Of a stretch of 61,823 nucleotides of DNA, positions 50,222 through 57,735 are shown in pieces. This stretch comes from Lachnospiraceae bacterium (GTDB lineage Bacteria; Bacillota; Clostridia; Lachnospirales; Lachnospiraceae): contig JAGBBP010000029.1 in NCBI GenBank assembly GCA_017938405.1, forward strand, positions 1 to 61,823, given 5' to 3'. The stretch's first letter is position 1. The number at the start of each line of letters is the position of its first letter. The notes below the pieces were generated by a model. It saw nothing but the letters and a program-made list of their open reading frames with translations, did not search any database and was not told the DNA's origin. Both the position numbers and the translations under genes were made by a program.

Positions 50222-50710
50222 ATGGAGAGACGGGATAAAGTCAATTATTATCTTGACCTGGCGGAAGTGGTTTCGAAGCGTTGCACTTGCTTGCGCAGAC
50301 ATTACGGAGCTGTGATTGTGAAAAACGATGAGGTAATCTCTACGGGATATGTAGGGGCACCGCGGGGAAGAAAGAATTGCAGTGATTTGGGATATTGTAT
50401 CAGACAGCAGTTAAATATTCCGAGAGGAGAACGGTATGAACTGTGTCGTAGCGTTCATGCGGAGGCCAACGCCATTATCAGTGCGGAACGGGAGAAAATG
50501 ATTGACAGTACGCTCTATCTGGTAGGAAAAGAAGTCGGGACGGGAGCGTATATCGAGAAATCCAGCAGCTGCTCCATGTGTAAGCGGATGGTCATCAATG
50601 CCGGGATTAAGCAGGTGGTTATCCGGGATACGGAAAACGAGTATCGTGTGATTGAGGTACAGGATTGGATTGAAAATGACGAGTCTCTGGAGGGGAGTTT
50701 TGGGTATTAA
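50222..50710 (+). CDS. Deoxycytidylate (dCMP) deaminase, ComEB type
   Basis: 162 residues from the ATG at 50222 (GGGAGG upstream; an ATG at 50201 has none). Zinc site: HAEANAI (His, catalytic Glu) and SCSMCKRM (CxxC). YVGAPRGRKNCSDLGYCIRQQLNIPRGE in part is characteristic of the dCMP deaminase/ComEB group. It feeds dUMP to thymidylate synthesis. Confidence 0.85.
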   Translation: MERRDKVNYYLDLAEVVSKRCTCLRRHYGAVIVKNDEVISTGYVGAPRGRKNCSDLGYCIRQQLNIPRGERYELCRSVHAEANAIISAEREKMIDSTLYLVGKEVGTGAYIEKSSSCSMCKRMVINAGIKQVVIRDTENEYRVIEVQDWIENDESLEGSFGY

Positions 50711-50737
50711 AAATATGTAATTGATAGGATTGATGGG

Positions 50738-50767
50738 AAAGGTGCCTGTGGGTGGGCACCTTTTTTT
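50738..50767 (+). terminator. Terminator after the dCMP deaminase gene
   Basis: AAAGGTGCC pairs with GGCACCTTT around TGTGGGTG, then a T-run. Confidence 0.9.
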
Positions 50768-50815
50768 GAGAAAATCTAAGGGATAGAGGTTTGAATAATA
50801 AAACAGAACATATGT

Positions 50816-50845
50816 TTGACAATTGGGGTGTGGGTATGATATAAT
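50816..50845 (+). promoter_or_regulatory. Promoter of the DUF3788-DUF3795 gene
   Basis: TTGACA (50816-50821), 18-bp spacer, TATAAT (50840-50845). Confidence 0.85.
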
Positions 50846-50905
50846 TAAACTATGGAATAATACGAAACCTAATGACAGCTAACGAGGATAGTATGGAGGA
50901 CACAT

Positions 50906-51628
50906 ATGAATAATCTAGAGAGAATCAGCCATGAGACGATGGTATTTATGAGGGGAAACTATCGGCTGGATGAAATCGGTGACGGCAAGGATGAGTTAAA
51001 GTTTAAACAGGGAGCAAAAACTATTCTGACCATATACCTCCATGAAGATAAATATACATTTCTTGTAATATTCGGAAAGAAAGAGCGGGAAGTGTTTGAA
51101 ACAAGACGGGAGGAATTTTCAAAGTATATTCTGGATTATTATGACGGTTCCAAGACGTATCATGACGGGAAATGGATGTTCATTGATGTAACGACTCGGG
51201 AGCAGCTGGAGGAGGTTAAGAGGCTGATTCTCATAAAGAAAAAGCCGAACCGCAAGCTGTTTCCGAAGGAGAATGCGGTGTATTCCATGTGCGGTCAGCG
51301 GTGTGATCTATGCGTTCATTATGTCGGTACGACAGAAGAACAGCGCGCGATAATGGAACCGCACTTGCAGAAAATGTGGGGCATAACGGATTGGAGTATG
51401 CGTTGCAACGGATGTTACAGTCCGGAGTGTTATTGTAAGGACGATCCGTGTAATGCGAAGGACTGTGCACCGAAGAAGGGCCTTGCCGAGTGTAAGGAAT
51501 GCAAGGATTTTCCATGTATTAAGGCTACATCGGCAGATTATCGTTCGGTAATACATACGGAAGTACATTATGCGGATGAAATTACCTGGGGGATTTTGCC
51601 GTATGTTCCGTATCAATATGAAAAATGA
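50906..51628 (+). CDS. DUF3788-DUF3795 fusion protein
   Basis: 240 residues. N-terminal DUF3788 part (about 20-115) with KDELKFKQGAKTILTIYLHEDKY; C-terminal DUF3795-like part with many cysteines (YSMCGQRCDLCVHYVGTT, MRCNGCYSPECYCKDDPCNAKDC, CKECKDFPC), probably binding zinc or an Fe-S cluster. Neither part has a known activity. Own promoter; hicAB follows. Confidence 0.8.
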   Translation: MNNLERISHETMVFMRGNYRLDEIGDGKDELKFKQGAKTILTIYLHEDKYTFLVIFGKKEREVFETRREEFSKYILDYYDGSKTYHDGKWMFIDVTTREQLEEVKRLILIKKKPNRKLFPKENAVYSMCGQRCDLCVHYVGTTEEQRAIMEPHLQKMWGITDWSMRCNGCYSPECYCKDDPCNAKDCAPKKGLAECKECKDFPCIKATSADYRSVIHTEVHYADEITWGILPYVPYQYEK

Positions 51629-51636
51629 TATTGTGT

Positions 51637-51683
51637 AAAAGTGTGTATAAGAGGTTGACGGTTGCGCAAAAAGTGTGTATAAT
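51637..51683 (+). promoter_or_regulatory. hicAB promoter with direct-repeat operator
   Basis: TTGACG (51655-51660), 17-bp spacer, TATAAT (51678-51683). The 14-bp AAAAGTGTGTATAA occurs at 51637-51650 and again at 51669-51682, the second overlapping the -10. Two exact copies 32 bp apart, three helical turns, suit binding of HicB/HicAB complexes on one DNA face. Confidence 0.85.
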
Positions 51684-51704
51684 GAAAGGTGAAAAGGGGT
51701 ACAA

Positions 51705-51878
51705 ATGAAAGGAAAGGAATTGATTAAACGACTGGAAAAGGGTGGATTTGTTTTTGAACGTCATGGAGGAAGTCATGACATTTATGTCAGAGGGACGGAA
51801 CGAGAGGAAATTCCGCGACATAAAGAGATTAATGAGATGCTGGCAAAAGCAATCCTGAGGCGAAGAGGTTTATTATAA
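51705..51878 (+). CDS. hicA: HicA toxin (mRNA interferase)
   Basis: 57 residues, MKGKELIKRLEKGGFVFER followed by HGGSHDIYVRG, the HicA double-stranded RNA-binding-like fold with catalytic His24 in GGSH. Cleaves mRNA independently of ribosomes when free of HicB. GGGG-rich ribosome site before the ATG. Start of the two-gene hicAB operon, just downstream of a consensus promoter. Confidence 0.93.
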   Translation: MKGKELIKRLEKGGFVFERHGGSHDIYVRGTEREEIPRHKEINEMLAKAILRRRGLL

Positions 51879-51930
51879 CGTTTGTTTGTGCAGTGGAGTA
51901 TATGAGGTGCGAAGAATCGGAGGAGATAGA

Positions 51931-52350
51931 ATGAGAAGTGTATATCCTGTTTTTTTTACAAAAGCAAAGAGTTGTGTGCTGGTAGAGGTGCCTGATTTGG
52001 AAATACTCACAGAAGGGAAAGATATGTCGGATGCTATTGAGATGGCGCGAGATGCCATTGAGCTGAACTGCGTATCCAGAGAGGATGCGAAAGAAGAGAT
52101 TCCGGAGCCTTCGGATATGAATGCGTTGGATGTTTCCGCAGCGACATTTGCAGGAGAAGGAGCTACTGTGATTTCCTTTGTGGATATTGACTCCGGAGAG
52201 TATCGGAGAAAAATTGATACCAAAACAGTCAGACGGAATGTCGCATTACCGAGCTGGTTGAACTACGAGGCAGAACATGCCGGAATCAACGTATCCCGGG
52301 TATTACAGGAAGCATTAATGAAGGTATTAAATTTAGAGCATAGAAGATAG
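51931..52350 (+). CDS. hicB: HicB antitoxin
   Basis: 139 residues from the ATG at 51931 behind GGAGGAG. N-terminal partial RNase H-like HicB fold (YPVFFTKAKSCVLVEVPDLEILTEGKDMSDAIEMARDAIEL in part); C-terminal ribbon-helix-helix type DNA-binding tail (VALPSWLNYEAEHAGINVSRVLQEAL). Neutralises HicA and represses the operon. Gap of 52 nt after hicA. Confidence 0.92.
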   Translation: MRSVYPVFFTKAKSCVLVEVPDLEILTEGKDMSDAIEMARDAIELNCVSREDAKEEIPEPSDMNALDVSAATFAGEGATVISFVDIDSGEYRRKIDTKTVRRNVALPSWLNYEAEHAGINVSRVLQEALMKVLNLEHRR

Positions 52351-52369
52351 AGAAGAAGTGATTATGATT

Positions 52370-52408
52370 AAAAACTAGGTCTCTCAATATTGGAGAAACC
52401 TAGTTTTT
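52370..52408 (+). terminator. Terminator of hicAB
   Basis: AAAACTAGGTCTC (52371-52383) pairs with GAGAAACCTAGTTTT (from 52393) apart from one bulge; the T-run merges with the left end of the foldback element. Confidence 0.85.
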
Positions 52409-52651
52409 GCTATCTGTAAGGAATGTAAACTAAATCGCTCTGTCGGATGGTGTATGTTTTTTTGTCATTTGCCCGAAGGGCCGCGTCTTTAGCTGAGTCG
52501 AAATCACCTCTTAGCGGTTCTAAGTCTCGAGGACGCTACCGAGAGACGTTTAGAACCGGTTAGAGGAAGTTTGACGAAGCGTTGCGACATGCAAAAAAAC
52601 ATACACCATCCGACAGAGCGATAATAGAAAACTTACGTCAGATAGCAAAAA
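52404..52651. repeat. Foldback element 2: 248-bp near-perfect hairpin, MITE-like
   Basis: Ends TTTTTGCTATCTG (52404-52416) and CAGATAGCAAAAA (52639-52651) are perfect inverted repeats. Next arms 52434-52464 and 52592-52622 are perfect over 31 bp. The core arms 52507-52523 and 52550-52566 match at 15 of 17, then GTCTCG/CGAGAGAC. No ORF. CCTAG flanks the element (52399-52403 and 52654-52658), a possible 5-bp target duplication although two bases separate the right copy. It lies between the hicAB terminator and the end of GH51. Confidence 0.85.
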
Positions 52652-52654
52652 CGC

Positions 52655-54259
52655 CTAGTTCATCTTCTTAAACCGGAACACATTCCAAGACAACGGCTGT
52701 ACCTCGGCGGTAAGCTTTCCGCCCTCGAAGGTCTGACCGGATACGGTCTGCGGAAGGATTACATTCTCGTTGTCGAAGCTGTTCTTTGCATCTAAATCTT
52801 CACTGTAAACTACAATCTGCTCCTCAAAGGTAAAGCCTTCGAAACCGCGGATGTCCAGTTCTACCGGATAGGAGGTTTCGGCGTTACGGTTGATGGCAAA
52901 GATGGTTAAGGAATCGGAGTCTGCGTCGTAAGCGGCAGCGGTGTCCACGTACGGAACCCCTTCCTTCTCCACATATTGGGAGGTGTCATTTACAGCATAG
53001 CCCGGGATGTCATAGGTCTCACATGCGGTATCTACCTGTAAGGAAGTGCCCTTTGCGTACTGCATCATCTGCATGAAGATGTGATGGGAAGCGGACTTCC
53101 ATACATGGTCATGGTTGGAGGCACAAAGTGCGCCAAGTCCTCCGGTCATACAACCGATTTTTACGCGGTCTGCGTGACGCAGGAATGCCAGCTGAATGGA
53201 TGCCATGGAAAGAGTCTGCAGCATTTCGCTGCCCGGGAACATGCGCTCCGGCATATTGTCCGGGTCGTGAAGGATGTACTTTTTGTCCGGATTGAAGCGG
53301 TAGTGGGACATTGCCATGTTGTAAGGGCCGTATCCCGGATGAAGAGCTTCGTTCGGACGAATCATTCCGCCGTACTCATCAAAGGACAGCATCATCTTCT
53401 TCGGGGAATGATGCTTTGCCTGAATCAAGTCACAAAGTGCAACTTCGGTGTTAATAAAGTCTTCGTAGTAGTGGGAACCGCCAAGCAATGCCTTATAATC
53501 TCCCGGAGGTGCAGCGTGGTAGTGGTGCATGGAAATGTAGTCTACTGTATCGTAGCACTCCTGCAAAACGTCTTCTTCCCACTGCGGATAGGTATTCATC
53601 CAAAGAGAAGAGGACGCGCAAACTGCTGTCTCGATGCGGGCATCGGTCCACTTCATAACCTTGGAAACTTCGTTACATAAAATACCGTAGCCCTTCGGGT
53701 TCTGTCCCCAGGAGCCGATTTGCCACGGGCCGTCCATTTCGTTGCCCAGATACCAGGTCTTAACGTCGTACGGATTCTCGTGACCGTACTGACGACGCAA
53801 ATCGGACCAGTAGGTACCGCCCGGATGGTTGGTGTATTCTACGATATGCTGGGCGTCCTTGATGTCACCGGTGCCGAGATTGATGGTGTACATTGCCTCG
53901 GTGCCTACCTGCTCTGCCCACTGTAAGTATTCGTCGTGACCGACTTCATTGGTAATGTACTGATACCAGGCAAGGTCTAAGTGCTTCTTTCTCTGGTCCT
54001 TCGGGCCGATGGAATCCTTCCATTCCCAACCGGATACAAAGTTTCCGCCCGGAAGACGACAAGCCGGCATGCCGGTCTTCTTTAATGCGTCGATAAAATC
54101 CTGACGGAAGCCCAGCTCATTTGCGGTCGGGTGTTTCGGATTGAACATGGTGCCGTTTACCATGGTACCGATGGGCTCTAAGAATGTACTGAACAATCTC
54201 GGAGAAATCTCGCCGATGGTAAAGGACGGATGAACCGTGATTTTTGCTTTTTGTGCCAT
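52655..54259 (-). CDS. GH51 alpha-L-arabinofuranosidase
   Basis: 534 residues from the ATG at 54259, which has GGAGG six nt upstream. TIM barrel with acid/base Glu174 in YLGNEMDG and nucleophile Glu295 in LSFDEYGG; C-terminal beta domain. No signal peptide: intracellular release of L-arabinose from arabino-xylo-oligosaccharides. Transcribed away from the GH67 gene; promoter TTGACA/TACGAT on the - strand at 54345-54317 and shared cre site. Confidence 0.95.
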   Translation of the reverse strand: MAQKAKITVHPSFTIGEISPRLFSTFLEPIGTMVNGTMFNPKHPTANELGFRQDFIDALKKTGMPACRLPGGNFVSGWEWKDSIGPKDQRKKHLDLAWYQYITNEVGHDEYLQWAEQVGTEAMYTINLGTGDIKDAQHIVEYTNHPGGTYWSDLRRQYGHENPYDVKTWYLGNEMDGPWQIGSWGQNPKGYGILCNEVSKVMKWTDARIETAVCASSSLWMNTYPQWEEDVLQECYDTVDYISMHHYHAAPPGDYKALLGGSHYYEDFINTEVALCDLIQAKHHSPKKMMLSFDEYGGMIRPNEALHPGYGPYNMAMSHYRFNPDKKYILHDPDNMPERMFPGSEMLQTLSMASIQLAFLRHADRVKIGCMTGGLGALCASNHDHVWKSASHHIFMQMMQYAKGTSLQVDTACETYDIPGYAVNDTSQYVEKEGVPYVDTAAAYDADSDSLTIFAINRNAETSYPVELDIRGFEGFTFEEQIVVYSEDLDAKNSFDNENVILPQTVSGQTFEGGKLTAEVQPLSWNVFRFKKMN

Positions 54260-54316
54260 AATAACCTCCTCCATATACACTGCTAATGATAGATTAGCGT
54301 TCTAACTCATAATAAT

Positions 54317-54345
54317 ATCGTAACAAAACAAGAGAAATCTGTCAA
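54317..54345 (-). promoter_or_regulatory. GH51 promoter
   Basis: On the - strand: TTGACA (54345-54340), 17-bp spacer, TACGAT (54322-54317). Confidence 0.7.
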
Positions 54346-54395
54346 TGAAATCATCTGAGCAAGGTTGTAAGAATATGAACAAAGCAAAGAGGTTA

Positions 54396-54409
54396 TGAAA
54401 GCGTTTTCA
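54396..54409. promoter_or_regulatory. cre site for CcpA (catabolite repression)
   Basis: TGAAAGCGTTTTCA matches the CcpA cre consensus TGWAANCGNTNWCA at every position. It lies between the divergent GH51 and GH67 promoters, 51 bp upstream of the GH51 -35 and 41 bp upstream of the GH67 -35, so one site could control both directions. Confidence 0.88.
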
Positions 54410-54449
54410 AAAATCCCTGTCAAAAATGAGGAATGCTGAAAGAAAACCG

Positions 54450-54478
54450 TTGCAAAAAAGGGAAAGATAAGGTATACT
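54450..54478 (+). promoter_or_regulatory. Promoter of GH67-uxuA-CE15
   Basis: TTGCAA (54450-54455), 17-bp spacer, TATACT (54473-54478); ATG 28 nt further on. Confidence 0.8.
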
Positions 54479-54506
54479 GAAAATAACAGAACGTAGGAGG
54501 TGCCCT

Positions 54507-56564
54507 ATGGCAGAGTATACCAATGCTTGGCTTTCATATAAAATGAAAGCGCTTACAAATTCGACACTTTGGGAAAAAGTAACCGTAGTAGCGGATTCTG
54601 AGAAAAATCCGGTTCCGCAAACGGTGGAGACAGCAGTAAAGGAACTGACCCGTGCGGCAAAAGAATTATTCGGAACCGAGTTAAAGAACGAAAGCAAAAC
54701 CGCATCCTTTTTCGGAGCGGAACCGTCGGCAACGGAACTGAAAAATCTGACCGGTTGTGAGACCGGACTTGTGTTGGTGTATTTGCCGGCATTTGAGGAT
54801 ACCTATAAAGAGGGTTACCGGATGGTAGTAACCGATACGGCGGCATACATTATTTCCGGAACCGGCCGGGGTGTTTTGTACGGTGCCTTTGATTTGATTC
54901 GTACGGAGATTATTGAGGGGGCGCTTACGTCTTGTGATAAGAAGATTGTTCCGGATAATCCGCTTCGTATGATGAATCACTGGGACAATATGGACAACAG
55001 CATTGAGCGCGGTTATTCCGGTGAGTCCTTTTTCTTTGTAAATAACGAGGTAGTGGTAAACGACCGTACGCGAGAGTACGCAAGATTATGTGCTTCCGTA
55101 GGTATTAATGCTTCCGTCATTAACAATGTAAATGTAAAACAAGCGGCCACCTATCTCATTACCCCACGTTATGAGAAAGAATTAAAGGCGATGTCCGAGA
55201 TCTTTGCCGAGTACGGTGTGGATTTGTACCTTTCCTTGAACTTTGCGGCACCGATGGAGCTGGCGGGACTTCCTGTGTCTGATCCGCTGGATGCGGATGT
55301 CAGAGCATGGTGGAAGGATACCATGAAAAATGTGTTTACGGCAATTCCGAAACTGGCCGGTTTCCTTGTAAAGGCAGACTCCGAGGGACGCCCGGGACCG
55401 CATACCTACGGCAGAACCCAGGCAGAGGGTGCCAATATGTTAGCCGAGATGGTGGCACCGTTTGACGGTAAGATTATCTGGCGTTGCTTTGTATATAATT
55501 GTACCCAGGACTGGAGAGACAGAAAGACCGACCGTGCCCGCGCCGGCTATGACCACTTTAAGCCGTTAGACGGTCAGTTTGCGAACAATGTGGTGCTGCA
55601 GATTAAGAACGGTCCGATGGACTTCCAGATTCGTGAGCCGATTTCCCCGCTTCTGGGCGGCCTTGAGAAGACAAATCAGATTTTGGAGGTACAGGCGGCA
55701 CAGGAGTACACCGGTCAGCAGAGACATTTCTGTTATTTGATTCCGATGTGGAAGGAGGTCCTTGATTTCAAGACCTACTGTGCACCGGAACACGACACGG
55801 TGGCGGATATTGTGGCAGGACGTACCTTTACCCAGTCTGCCTGCGGTATGGCAGCGGTGACCAACACCGGTAACGATGAGAACTGGACCGGTCATGATTT
55901 TGCGGCACTGAACTGGTACGGTTTCGGACGTTTGGCATTTACTACTTCCCTTTCCGCGAAGGAAATCGCAGAGGAGTGGATTAAGCTTACAATTACAAAG
56001 GACGAAAAGGCAGTGGCGGCCTTGACCGATATGGCCCTTTGTTCCAGAGAAGTATACGAAAAGTACACCTCTCCGTTAGGCATCGGCTGGATGGTAAATC
56101 CGAACCACCATTACGGCCCGAATGTGGACGGTTACGAATACGACCGTTGGGGAACCTACCACCGTGCGGATTTACACGGTATCGGTGTGGACCGTACCAC
56201 CAAGGGTACCGGCTATACAACCCAGTACCGTGAGCAGAACTTTAAGATGTACGAAGACCCGGCCACCTGTCCGGAAGAGTTGTTACTTTTCTTCCATTAC
56301 ATCCGTTACGATTACGTGTTAAAGAGCGGGAAGACGCTGATCCAGCATATTTACGATACCCACTTTGAGGGGGCGGAGCAGGCTGAGGGCTTCCTTGAAA
56401 CCATTAAGAGCTTAAAGGATGTAATTCCGGAGGATATTTATAAGCGTATCCTGCCACGGTTTGAGCATCAGGCGGCGCACGCGAAGGATTGGAGAGATAT
56501 TGTGAATTCTTACTTCTACCGTAAGTCCGGTATTGCGGATGCAAAGGGTCGGGAGTTCTTCTAA
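54507..56564 (+). CDS. GH67 alpha-glucuronidase
   Basis: 685 residues, the usual GH67 length. NHWDNMDNSIERGYSGES opens the catalytic domain; further signatures are VKADSEGRPGPHTYGRTQAEGANMLAEM in part and GIGWMVNPNHHYGPNVDGYEYDRWGTYHRAD in part. Releases (4-O-methyl)glucuronic acid from the non-reducing end of xylo-oligosaccharides in the cytoplasm. Followed by uxuA, which handles the uronic acid branch. Confidence 0.95.
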   Translation: MAEYTNAWLSYKMKALTNSTLWEKVTVVADSEKNPVPQTVETAVKELTRAAKELFGTELKNESKTASFFGAEPSATELKNLTGCETGLVLVYLPAFEDTYKEGYRMVVTDTAAYIISGTGRGVLYGAFDLIRTEIIEGALTSCDKKIVPDNPLRMMNHWDNMDNSIERGYSGESFFFVNNEVVVNDRTREYARLCASVGINASVINNVNVKQAATYLITPRYEKELKAMSEIFAEYGVDLYLSLNFAAPMELAGLPVSDPLDADVRAWWKDTMKNVFTAIPKLAGFLVKADSEGRPGPHTYGRTQAEGANMLAEMVAPFDGKIIWRCFVYNCTQDWRDRKTDRARAGYDHFKPLDGQFANNVVLQIKNGPMDFQIREPISPLLGGLEKTNQILEVQAAQEYTGQQRHFCYLIPMWKEVLDFKTYCAPEHDTVADIVAGRTFTQSACGMAAVTNTGNDENWTGHDFAALNWYGFGRLAFTTSLSAKEIAEEWIKLTITKDEKAVAALTDMALCSREVYEKYTSPLGIGWMVNPNHHYGPNVDGYEYDRWGTYHRADLHGIGVDRTTKGTGYTTQYREQNFKMYEDPATCPEELLLFFHYIRYDYVLKSGKTLIQHIYDTHFEGAEQAEGFLETIKSLKDVIPEDIYKRILPRFEHQAAHAKDWRDIVNSYFYRKSGIADAKGREFF

Positions 56565-56648
56565 GAAAGCACGATATTTGAAGTTGGGATTAGAAACAAG
56601 TAAGAGGTAGTCAAAAAACAGAACAGAAAGAATCAGGAGGAAAAAATT

Positions 56649-57722
56649 ATGGAAATGACGTTACGTTGGTACGGCAGTAAAAACGACAGTGTGACCCTGC
56701 AGCAGATTCGCCAGATTCCGGGTGTGACCGGTGTTATCTCGGCACTGCATGATATTCCGGCTGGTGAGCCGTGGAGCTACGAGCAGGTAATGGAGTTAAA
56801 GAATGAGGTGGAGGCAGCGGGCCTGACTCTTGCCGGTGTGGAAAGCATCAACATCCATGAGGATATTAAGCTTGGTGCACCGACCAGAGATAAGTTAATT
56901 GAGAATTACATTACATCTTTGGAAAGTGTCGGTAAGGCAGGCGTGAAGTTGGTATGTTATAATTTCATGCCGGTATTTGACTGGACCAGAACCGACCTTG
57001 CAAGACCGCTTGCGGACGGTTCCACCGTGCTTTCTTATGATGCAAAACATATCGACGGTATGGACCCGGATGCCATGTTTGAGAAGATTGAGAAGGAAAG
57101 CGGCGGCTTTGTCATGCCGGGCTGGGAGCCGAACCGTAAGGATGAAATTAAGGCGTTGTTCGAGAAGTATAAGGGTATGACCCACGAGCAGCTTCTGGAG
57201 AATTACGGATACTTTATCAACAAGATTATGCCGACCTGTGAAAAGTACGGTATCAAGATGGCGGTACATCCGGATGACCCGGCTTGGGATATTTTCGGAC
57301 TGCCGCGTATTGTAACCAGTGAGGAGTCCTTACTTAAGGTGGCGGCCCTTCACCCGAGTAAACTTCACGGATTTACCTTCTGTACCGGTTCTTTGGGCAG
57401 CAGCCGCAAGAACGATTTGCCGAAGATTATCCGTAACCCGAAGATTGCGGAGCGTATTCACTTTGCTCATATCCGTAACGTAAAGTTTATCACGGACGAC
57501 GAGTTCCATGAAAGTGCACATCTTTCTTCCGAAGGAAGCTTTGATATGTACGAAATCGTAAAGGCGTTGCAGGAGATGGGCTTCGACGGCGTGATTCGTC
57601 CGGACCACGGCAGAATGATTTGGGACGAGCAGGCAAGACCGGGCTACGGCTTATATGACAGAGCACTTGGTGCGGTTTACATCGAAGGCCTTTGGGAAGC
57701 AATCAAGAAGGCTGCGAAGTAA
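56649..57722 (+). CDS. uxuA: Mannonate dehydratase UxuA
   Basis: 357 residues. MTLRWYGSKNDSVTLQQIRQIPG, GVESINIHEDIK, HPDDPAWDIFGLPRIV and HIRNVKFI are family signatures; the last DHGRMIW holds metal or catalytic residues. Converts D-mannonate to 2-keto-3-deoxy-D-gluconate. Placement after GH67 ties uronic acid release to the Entner-Doudoroff-type route; no uxaC, uxuB, kdgK or kdgA here. Confidence 0.96.
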   Translation: MEMTLRWYGSKNDSVTLQQIRQIPGVTGVISALHDIPAGEPWSYEQVMELKNEVEAAGLTLAGVESINIHEDIKLGAPTRDKLIENYITSLESVGKAGVKLVCYNFMPVFDWTRTDLARPLADGSTVLSYDAKHIDGMDPDAMFEKIEKESGGFVMPGWEPNRKDEIKALFEKYKGMTHEQLLENYGYFINKIMPTCEKYGIKMAVHPDDPAWDIFGLPRIVTSEESLLKVAALHPSKLHGFTFCTGSLGSSRKNDLPKIIRNPKIAERIHFAHIRNVKFITDDEFHESAHLSSEGSFDMYEIVKALQEMGFDGVIRPDHGRMIWDEQARPGYGLYDRALGAVYIEGLWEAIKKAAK

Positions 57723-57735
57723 GAAGGATATTGGG

